From positions 1,351,546 to 1,415,545 of the forward strand of contig CAXIPT010000006.1 of assembly GCA_964030475.1 (NCBI GenBank): a stretch of 64,000 nucleotides of DNA. Direction: 5' to 3'. Under the pieces are notes generated by a model that did no database searches, was not told the origin of the DNA, and worked only from the letters and a program-made list of their open reading frames with translations. The number at the start of each line of letters is the position of its first letter. Position 1 is the stretch's first letter. A program made the translations under genes and the position numbers. The stretch is from Tethya wilhelma. Taxonomy: Eukaryota > Porifera > Demospongiae > Tethyida > Tethyidae. Shown one piece after another: positions 57,601 through 64,000 of the stretch.

Positions 57601-59978
57601 GTCGTTATTGCTGACTAATGTGTCTTCAGTGCTTGGTGTCTTTTGTTTATGGTTAGTTGTGTCTTCATTGGATGCTGTCTTTTGTTCTGATTGTATTATT
57701 TGTTCGTGGTCCTTTTTGCTAGAGCCATGGTTAAGCTGTGAAGGAGCTGTTTGGTTGTCGTGATGGTTGACTTTCTCAGCATTTTCTGAATCATTGCTTG
57801 CTGTCGTTAGAATCGGTTGTGTTTTCTGAGGATTGAGTTGTCGGAGTTGGTATTCAAGATATTTTATTTGATCCTTCTGCCACTCTCTCAACTCTTTCAT
57901 TTCCTGGTCGCGTTTTCTCAATTCAGTCTCCATTTTTCTTTTAAATTCATCATTTTCCCTTTTCAGTTCTTCTCTTTCCTCCTTTAATTTCTCAATTTCT
58001 TTCAAATGTTGCTCTTCCTTTAGTTCCTTGTTTTCCTTTTGTAGTTGCTGAATTTCCTCTTTCTGTTTCAAAACTAGCCGTTCTCTCTCTTTATTCATCT
58101 CTATCAAGCTTTCCTCCAGAACATGTAAGATCTGCTTCAAAGTTTTTTCATCCTCTTTGTTTGGATCAGTTTTGAACTGCACGTGGTATCTATGAGTGCG
58201 TTCATAGCCAGGATTGTAATCGTCTTCTAAATTTAACGCCAAGTCTTTTTGGTCATCAATACTGCCATATACCCATGATGGTTTGTCACTATTTTCATGT
58301 TCCTGTGTTTCTTGTGTTTCCTGAGTAGTAATGATGATTCCAATGTTGGTCTCATTCACATCAAGAGGCTGATTCAGAAGAGTGCTAATTTCTTTACTGT
58401 TATTAGTTATTTCTGGGTCTGTCATAGTCAGCGGCTGTGTACTTCTATATAGTTTAACTTGCTTTCACTCAGTATAATTATCAGCCTGAAGTTGATTTGG
58501 GTAGTCATAAGTTGGTTGAATTATAGGTACATATCTTTAGGCTTGAATCCTTCAGTCAACTGTATATCTATTTATTGCCTACTGCATGTACCTCCTTTTG
58601 TTGTATCAACTATAAATACTGACTTCCTGTTGTAGGTATATATAGAGCTGAGACAGCTCTTGTACTAATACATATGCACCATATTTGGATCAAAACATAA
58701 TGATAGCTATATATAGTTTTAGGTGCTGTGTAGGTGCTCATAATACATGGTTTTGTGGGTTCTGTAGCTATAGTAGTACATAAATGGTGGTATTACGAAC
58801 ACTTCCTAACACAATTTTGAGGTAGTATTCATAGCACCATAATAATGATATAATGCAGGCATGCATATACATTGGGGACTATCCTTGGGACTGTACCTTA
58901 CCTCATATAGCTTATAATCGTCTCATGTATTATGGTTATGTGTGGAATGCATGTCCATGCATTCGCAGCTGTTGCATGGATTATTCATGATGTCATGCAT
59001 AGATTACATGCATTATATGGCCTCATACCCAGCCTCTCCCCTGTGACCTTAGACCTAATAGTAAGGAATTAAGAAAGAGAGAGCCCAGGATTCCATGTCA
59101 CACACTTCTTGACCCTACAGGTAGAGCATAATTACCGTATAGCGGGAAATTTTCGTAGGGGAAAATTTTTGCGAATTTCGCAGTTTGGCAGCTTTCCGCA
59201 AAAATTTTCCCACAAAATTTTGTAAAGTATGTGGTCGTCACGTAATGTTGAGACGCAATCCACTAAAATTTCCCCGCAAATTTCTATTCAAGATGAAAAC
59301 GCGAAAATTTCCTCCGCGAAAATTTCCCGCTATATGGTAATTGAGCATGCATGGGCACATCTCGTCCAAGCAATAACCCTATACCAAAATTTGAAGTAGT
59401 TTGATTCTTTGCCGCTAAACTTGAGAGAAAAAAAAAACTAGATTAGCGCATGGATTGTGGTTGATTTCACCCACACTCATTTATTTTTGGTTAACTTGCA
59501 TGGGGTGAGATCCCAGGTTGTCTCCTTCCTTTCCGTGAATGAACGGTCAAAGGAGAAAGCCTGCGGGTATGAAGCTATGTATAATTATATATATATATAC
59601 AGTACTTTTGAACATGAACAAGATGGAGTACTCATCTTCATATTACTCATCCTATATCTATACAGGGCAGTTGTGTCTACAATTACTTTACTCATGGGAA
59701 GATTGAGAAGAGTGAAGGATCCTCCATCACAGAAGGTTAGATCATGCAAGAGACTGTAGCGGACATGTTAGATCGTGCTATATAAAATTTTATGAACAAA
59801 CCGTTGCTTAACATGATAATATAATGCATGTATATGGTCTGCAATCACTATAACTCAAGCTAGTGCGCTGCATGTATCTCTCATTATAGGTATTGGTCAG
59901 GGAAGAATCACTGGCAATGTCAATGGAGCACCAGTGGATTATGCCTTGTTGATCAAAGATACCGAAGCAGTAGCAATG
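48632..59978 (+). CDS. PLP-dependent cysteine synthase family enzyme, 3' end not found
   Basis: Fold-type II PLP enzyme of the O-acetylserine sulfhydrylase / cystathionine beta-synthase core type. Exons 48632-48700, 48862-48896, 49291-49427, 50217-50341, 50835-50924, 54982-55096, 55593-55646, 55767-55828, 59666-59735, 59890-59978; all phases join and give 282 residues. Residues 1-23 are basic with no acidic residue, like a mitochondrial presequence. Motifs: VGNTPLIRLN (33-42), PGGSVKDR with PLP lysine K66, EGTAGNTG substrate loop (91-98), GTGTGG phosphate loop (200-205), [20 protein letters not shown]. There is no N-terminal haem segment as in vertebrate CBS. The usual last 40-100 residues, with the GGSSG-type motif, were not found before 64000. 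Two introns of about 4 kb contain other genes. Confidence 0.88.
51071..52405 (-). CDS. Intronless TRAF-like protein nested in an intron (444 aa)
   Basis: Lies antisense inside the 50925-54981 intron of the cysteine synthase gene. The frame extends to 52453 but starts there at GTG; the first ATG is 52405. RING about 28-66 (C28-P-I-C31, CC43-44, GKSFC49, C52, C63-P-Y-C66); Lys46 occupies the normal His position. TRAF-type zinc fingers follow ([90 protein letters not shown]), a short coiled coil about 245-285, and a MATH-like domain about 295-440 ([40 protein letters not shown]). The linker into MATH is short. Complete TRAF layout without introns, unlike the other two TRAF genes here, which suggests origin as a retrocopy. 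Confidence 0.9.
   Translation of the reverse strand: MAVAKVEPVWGFDCDFIVKPEQTIQTECPICLHILREPYQVICCGKSFCHSCIEQIKALKKPCPYCNKTNFVDFPNKGHQQLLYQYKVRCTHQKEGCEWIGELGELDRHLNLNPQPANQLKGCVFAMVKCSHCSESRQRQHISDHQNSMCPKRPFTCNYCTDYRSTFEHVSNNHWPVCGYGPEKCLNRCGAVLQRRSMERHIAEDCPLTVIECDFHYAGCTEKLPRKEMEEHLQLKLVTHMSMMAVTNNVELKRSHEQIGKLKQRVAELEQERKKDQARIEILQTGMEIVHCQVRNGLNIPPVDFIMSNFEEHKKNDSIWYSQPFYTHDRGYKFCLKCYANGEYADTHISVYFIMLRGNFDNELQNWPFSGEVTIQLLCQDGSTEHLTQVITLQDRNYYSRNWTNTGLVGQGKQNFISHEECYKGYVHNDCLWFRISKVKLTCI
53142..54632 (+). CDS. Secreted helical protein of unknown family, intronless, nested (496 aa)
   Basis: In the same host intron as the nested TRAF, on the host strand. Starts with ATG after an A-rich run. 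Residues 1-21 are a signal peptide ([17 protein letters not shown]). Nearly all the rest is predicted helical and charged, with heptad-like stretches at about 130-230, 260-320 and 430-485 ([20 protein letters not shown]). Potential N-glycosylation at NVT, NMT, NTT, NYT, NVT and NSS sites supports secretion. Few Cys after the signal (for example residues near 138 and 400). No membrane anchor, and the C-terminus is basic/His-Ser-rich. I do not recognise a family. A long helical bundle or coiled-coil fold is the only structural inference. Confidence 0.85.
   Translation: MDANVMLKLLVSVSLLAYCICTQDPGNSNVTLLPVSAEVEILGQLYSVDKLPAKDSGIVQEERDNLLGEVNLEDLVDDLQNVGNLLQIAHVSATASGPEFTSMKIKIMKLSHEIVTLCEKTTNTIHHFSRVSKGAMYTTRDAHNSLLENDYLMAVELLNSLAKDAKRMEIEAKDLELLFNEMKETLFNMTIETEIAKGREAAVLDDIEEEFSEEKEYEKYVKHLSDVAEQEYLYYNYKAAEAFQELSNTTYWEMFLEYSSKFVGSSYFNYTEQRKEKVKHYNEIKLQKLKYVQDYQQERYNVTKNLADFIKKLENSSSISVMLVETLHQSVGAFRRLSVVMRKTATFWKRVNQHAQEIASDRQVNMIEMQSRDPRLQVPIFQLKFFKETAMRRMAQWVAFYYVCDGYMARIKQIKEELYNYLTENPSYKAAKRRVNKLADDFEDDIVRRQEELEAKKKKAREMMYSLKQEIDKEKITGRVTLHEKKDSDKHSHSEL
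56632..58425 (-). CDS. Coiled-coil/Kelch-repeat protein, intronless, nested (597 aa)
   Basis: Antisense in the 55829-59665 intron of the cysteine synthase gene. Start at a true ATG. Residues about 85-200 form a strongly charged coiled coil ([20 protein letters not shown] and similar). A disordered linker has an internal duplication, HHDNQTAPS(Q/K)L, at about 222 and 283. The C-terminal 290 residues are Kelch-type beta-propeller repeats with [63 protein letters not shown] and [12 protein letters not shown], each with the GG doublet and following Tyr/Trp. There is no BTB or BACK domain. Intracellular scaffold role is inferred; partners are unknown. Confidence 0.88.
   Translation of the reverse strand: MTDPEITNNSKEISTLLNQPLDVNETNIGIIITTQETQETQEHENSDKPSWVYGSIDDQKDLALNLEDDYNPGYERTHRYHVQFKTDPNKEDEKTLKQILHVLEESLIEMNKERERLVLKQKEEIQQLQKENKELKEEQHLKEIEKLKEEREELKRENDEFKRKMETELRKRDQEMKELREWQKDQIKYLEYQLRQLNPQKTQPILTTASNDSENAEKVNHHDNQTAPSQLNHGSSKKDHEQIIQSEQKTASNEDTTNHKQKTPSTEDTLVSNNDKQKAPTLNHHDNQTAPSKLYYGSSTMDNRAGIAYFRDGNTDTIIAYNKSSEIWSQVPSCPNKDCALVVVDSLLTAVGGYNSAEKDTNKLLSFTSTNDGQTYQNIKSWVKIYPSMPTRRYTPAAASTMTHLIVAGGSTGDKEPVSKVEVMNIETKTWWLAHCSLPYHVTNTCIAVSGDNVFVVGGMDEEKEWSTSTLRCSLKKMIESAQSPNLVTQLKRGLSKRHRHGLWQPIANVPTTRSTSTIVDGQLIAIGGDCKGTYSSEVYAYKPTDDSWEVVGTLATPRARCLVEGVLGDSEVLVVGGYTTDSDFNGSDSFETVHIK
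58440..59132. other. Upstream flank of the Kelch gene (host intron)
   Basis: AT-rich host-intron sequence that must contain the promoter of the nested Kelch gene. I see no exon, RNA gene or inverted repeat within it. Confidence 0.5.
59133..59339. mobile_element. MITE, CC(A/G)TATAGCGGG family, copy 2
   Basis: Left CCGTATAGCGGGAAATTTTC, right the inverse of CCATATAGCGGGAAATTTTC, TA outside both. The interior is mostly repeats of GAAAATTT and CGCGAAAATTTCC. It lies in the same host intron as the Kelch gene and matches copy 1 at 1048-1241. Confidence 0.8.
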
Positions 59979-60393
59979 GTGAGCCAAGCCTGTTAGGGAT
60001 GTACATACATTGCTATGCATGTCTTCAACTGCACATTTATGATTGAGTGATCATTCATGAATGTGTAATGAGAATCATTTTTCAAACTCCCATTGCAATA
60101 TGGGAATTTGGATAAACATCACTGACAGTACATGGTTCTAATTGATGTACTTTCACTATGCTGAATAAACTTAATTATAACTAAGAATCATTGAAAATTC
60201 TATCTTATTCTGTTTCTAAGTAGACTTGAATGACATTGTGTATATTTATAGTAACTGTATAGTTTCTGAAATGATTTGATACTAGTCAGCTAATGTATGT
60301 ACATCTAGTATAAAAGCATGGAATGTCCTGACATCATATATAAAATAGCTATAATTATAGGTATGCAGCATGTACTATATAGATGATTATGTC

Positions 60394-61342
60394 TTAAGGA
60401 ATCAGACAATCCTTTTGACGAATCTTCATCTCAACATTGGGAAAGTAGCTAGAAGTACCAGTCGGACGATGGTACAGATTTCCACCATCGCTATGAGCTC
60501 TTGTATGAGCTGAATCATGGCATGCATTGAACCACCAGCCAACACCTTTATTACCATTTGCACAGTTGTGTTCACTTTGATCATTATCTCTATCAAATGT
60601 AGTAAACTGTTGACCATTGTGATACGCCATGTAATCATATTCTGCTCCGTGTCCATCTGCTTCTCCAATGTGCAGTACATAGTTAGTTTCTGGTCCATCC
60701 ACTTTGAATGTTTGATAGGTCCAGATTAATTTTTCTTTATGTTTTGTCATTTCAATCATCAACTCCACATCATCTCTTTGTGTGAGGCAATGAATGTTCT
60801 TAAGTCCATACCAAAACTCTGTATTCAAATCACCAAATCCATTTTCATATTCAACCCATGTACGAGTGAAGTTTACATGGGGTGAAACATTTGGATTTCT
60901 TTTAAGTATCACCATCCAGCCCCCATTGTCAGTGTCCATGTCACACAGAGCTTGGAGGACTGTTATGGATTGATCATGGCTTAGAAATGGCTGGTGACCA
61001 GTTGAGCAAATGTTGCTGATGTTGTACACACCACTCTTTGGGGCTCCATTGAAGAAATGAGCACCTTTGGCAATCTGCATGAGTAATACAGCACTAATTG
61101 TAAATCATAATAATTAACATGATATGCTAGCTATAATAATATTCAGTATATCGCTCGCATTGTTTATATACCTGGCAACAATCTTTAAAGGAAGCTTCCT
61201 CACAAGTTTCTTTCAATGTTAGTAAAAAATCCAAAGTGCTTTGGTAGTGTTCTGCACAAGTAGTTGGTTTGCATTGCACTACACTGACAACAAAACATGA
61301 TAGTGACAGAGCAGCTACGAAGACGATAGAATTTGACATCAT
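60394..61342 (-). CDS. Secreted fibrinogen-related lectin-like protein (283 aa)
   Basis: Two exons: 61342-61172 and 61074-60394, in phase. The first exon gives a signal peptide (about 1-23, ending VVQC/KPT) and a short Cys-containing stalk (CAEH, CEEASFKDCCQ). The second is a fibrinogen C-terminal-like domain: LCDMDTDNGGWMVILKRN, FTRTWVEYENGFGDLNTEFW, WTYQTFKVDGPETNYVLHIG, the calcium-site region DRDNDQSEHNCA and GWWFNACHDSAH. Such domains occur in ficolins and tenascins and bind sugars or acetyl groups on microbes or matrix. The C-terminus is short and has no anchor. Next door is a broken sister copy. Role in recognition is inferred from family. Confidence 0.9.
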
Positions 61343-62863
61343 CTTCTATTATAGTTTTGTCTGATCTCAAAAATTTTCCTTTCTCTTAGCTTAAAATTGG
61401 ACATGCATGCAATAAGTTTTATAGAGAGTTATACTGCATGTACCAAAAGAGAGTAATATCATTATTATTTGCTTGCATGCTTGGGAAGGTACATGCCTGG
61501 AATGCTAAGTTTAATTGTCTTCAAATAAAGTTTAATTGTCTTGCTTGTATAATTATAGTTTGTTTAAGATTTTCTTGTAAGTTGCTTGGAAAGTACATGC
61601 CTGGAATGCTAACTTTAATTGCTTGTCTTCAGATAAACTAATTTAGAAATGCCTTTATTAAATAATTGCTTGTTTTAATGTGACAATCATGCAGTGTATA
61701 CATGTATGTTACTGATTTCAAAAGTAACATTGGTTGCAATTCAATCAAGTCCCTCAAGTATGCTGTCCGATACTATATTATGATAATTCAGACATTTCCC
61801 CCGAAATTAAATGAATTGTGTACGACACTTATTGTGTAAAAGTATATATGAGAAAGAGATGGCATGCATATGCTATGAAATGATGACAGAGTTCACTCAT
61901 GGAATGCATGTCGAGTTTAATCATCAATGCATGTGTTCTCATTGTCAAGAATATAATATTATACTATAGCATCAGTACTAAATAAATGTGGTCTTAGCAT
62001 GGGATAGTTTGTACACACCTACAAGAACTTTTTAGAGGTTATCTCAACAATTATTACTAGACTAAATGCAAATAATCCTCAGATGTTATAGTAAGCCTGT
62101 TTTGTACACCTATACTTCTAGTCTTCTTGTCAATTTAAAAGTTTATTATTGAAAAAATATTCTTAGCGTCTGACTCATAATGTACCGAATAATATTATCA
62201 TATACACCTCATTGAATTGATTTCACTTGATGGAATTACATGATCCCATACATTCATGGAATAAGTTTAATATTATATAATGCAGTCTTTATGTCATGCA
62301 CCATGCGTACTATATATTCAATCATCAACACTATAATACACTATCATTTTATAGGAGGAAATTGAATGTTGACTTTAAATTCATTCAACCACTAGCATGT
62401 ATTTTGATCACCAAAACCATTTATTTTTTGTTTCCACGAAACAAATCAAAGAATTAACCATGATTAGTATGCATTCATGTACACCATGTTAGCTGTTGTA
62501 ATGGGATAGTTTGGACACACCTGAGAAAACTTTGTTGAGGTTGTCTAATCTGCGCTTTATAACTAACTCCACATGCATTCAGGCTATAGCAGTGAAAGTT
62601 TGTTGTATGCACGCACCTGGACAGTTGCAAAGCCTCTTCTGCATATACTCATTATAATACAAGCATGATTAACGAATTACTTAATAAATTTTTAAGGACA
62701 GAGCAATTTCAATCCTAATCAAACTTATACACTCAGTTTTAGAATCATAACATAATGAATGTTTTCTGTAGCCATCTATTATATCTGTTGTAGTCATGTA
62801 TAGTTATGTATAGTTATGATTATACTATAGTATATATACACTATAATAATGCTTATAATTACA
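61343..62863. other. Spacer between the two fibrinogen-related genes
   Basis: AT-rich. A duplicated piece, AAGTACATGCCTGGAATGCTAA with one or two changes, occurs at about 61487 and 61590. I looked on the plus strand for the missing last exon of the cysteine synthase gene (GGSSG-type motif) and did not find one. Confidence 0.5.
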
Positions 62864-63893
62864 TTAAACACTAGTAGTTATGTTGCCTGGAACTCGGCAT
62901 GTCTTTGGGCGTATCTTCATCTCAACCTTAGGGACAAAATATATGGGATTCCAGTATATAGCATTGTACCTCGTGTGAGCACTAGTGAGAACAGCATGAC
63001 CACATCTAGAATGCCACCAACCACCTCCATGGAATATATCTGCGCAATTAAGAACCGTATTAATATCATTATCTCTGTCAATTGTGGAAAACTGCCGACC
63101 ATTGTGCTCAGCCATGTTATCTCTTATACCAGTTCCTTTTATCTTTTTTGCCTCTCCAATGTGAAGGATATAGTTAGTTTTTGGTCTGCCCACTTTGAAT
63201 GTCTGGTAGGTCCAGGTTTCATCAGTTCCATCGCTGTGTTTCAATTCTATCATCAATTCCACATCATATCTTTTTGAATATTCTTAAGTCCATACCAAAA
63301 CTCAGTGTTCAAATCACCAAATCCATTTTCATATTCAACCCATGTACGATTAAAATTAATACTGATCGATGGATAAACATCTGCTTCTCTTCTCAGTATC
63401 ACTAGCCAGCCACCTTCATCTGTTTTCAAATCACATCGAGCTTGAAGGATTTTTACGGATTCAGGGTTGCTTTGAAATGGTTGCACCTGTTCACTCAGAC
63501 ATGCAGTCTTGAAGTTCAATATCAAAAACTCCACTTTCTTTGCTTTCATCCAAAACCCTTGCCCCTTTTGTAATCTACAAGAAAGCAATATTTATTGTTA
63601 ATGCTATAAACTCTTTAAGAAAATTCATATATGCATGCATTAAATTTTCTGTATCCAACAAACTTTTGTACTGTCAGTCCTACAGACAAGATTTATTTTC
63701 TATAACAATTTTGCATCTATTATACCTGGCAGCAGTCCTTTATTCCACCATCACATGTATCCTCTACTGTAAGCCAAAGATTGAATGTATCTTGCTTCAA
63801 TTTTGCACAGTCAGTAGGAGCACACAGTATCTCTGTGCTGAAAATAGTGACCAGTAGTATTAGGCCAGAAGATATTAGCTTAGTGAGCTTCAT
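62864..63893 (-). pseudogene. Frame-shifted fibrinogen-related gene copy
   Basis: Sister of the gene at 60394-61342 with the same two-exon plan. Exon 1, 63893-63726, gives a signal peptide (MKLTKLISSGLILLVTIFST) and a CDGGIKDCCQ stalk end. Exon 2 begins at 63574. Relative to the intact copy the frame shifts twice: near 63495-63510 (after SGVFDIELQDC) and near 63260-63272 (after GLKNIQKD, where four codons are also missing). Between and after these points the match continues: RTWVEYENGFGDLNTEFWYG, TWTYQTFKVGRPKTNYILHI, IDRDNDINTVLNCAD, GGGWWHSRCGHA. The two shifts cancel, so the last part is back in the first frame. It is either a recent pseudogene or sequence error in a real gene. Confidence 0.75.
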
Positions 63894-64000
63894 TGCTATT
63901 ATGCAGTATCTTTATTAGTGAGCACTCTCAGTTTATTATATATACATATAGTCCATATGTGGAATGCAATTGTTTGGTCAGCACACATCTTCCGGTATTT

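Overview
This is an AT-rich stretch of an animal nuclear genome, most likely a sponge (Porifera, probably a demosponge). The host call rests on three things: multi-exon genes with GT-AG introns and animal-only proteins (TRAF adaptors with RING and MATH domains, fibrinogen-related lectins, a UPF0488/C8orf33 homologue, an alpha-spectrin exon), a large beta-helix plus multi-pass membrane protein of a type I associate with sponges, and a dense load of small inverted-repeat DNA elements. No database search was run; family calls come from motif recognition. Several of the longest open frames begin at GTG or TTG, so starts were moved to the first good ATG where possible.

Layout. 1-11.7 kb is repeat-rich and nearly gene-free: direct repeats, small inverted-repeat elements, two broken DDE transposases (2.9-4.9 kb) and a long minisatellite whose 9-bp period reads Gly-Asn-X (5.3-7.0 kb). 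11.75-15.08 kb (+) holds exons resembling the 3' half of a TMEM63/CSC1-like channel, with an in-frame TGA and an antisense spectrin exon inside an intron. 15.7-19.4 kb (-) is the 1188-codon beta-helix/multi-TM receptor-like exon. 20.1-29.2 kb (-) is a six-exon TRAF gene (409 aa) whose introns are full of nested mobile elements. 30.7-41.1 kb is mostly mobile DNA, including a 2.2-kb inverted-repeat element with an unknown multi-exon gene inside and a LINE remnant. 41.4-45.0 kb (+) is a complete seven-exon TRAF gene (566 aa). 46.3-48.5 kb (-) has a four-span membrane protein and the UPF0488 gene. 48.6-60.0 kb (+) is a PLP-dependent cysteine synthase gene (ten exons seen, the last exon or exons not found). 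60.4-63.9 kb (-) has an intact fibrinogen-related gene and a frame-shifted sister copy.

The most striking architecture is the cysteine synthase gene. Two of its introns together contain three complete, intronless genes: a third TRAF (-), a secreted helical protein of unknown family (+) and a coiled-coil/Kelch protein (-). Its promoter also appears to be shared head-to-head with the UPF0488 gene. Three TRAF genes, two fibrinogen-related genes and a large receptor-like gene within about 50 kb suggest a neighbourhood of innate recognition and signalling genes, though this is inference from family membership. All three TRAF RING domains lack the usual histidine ligand.
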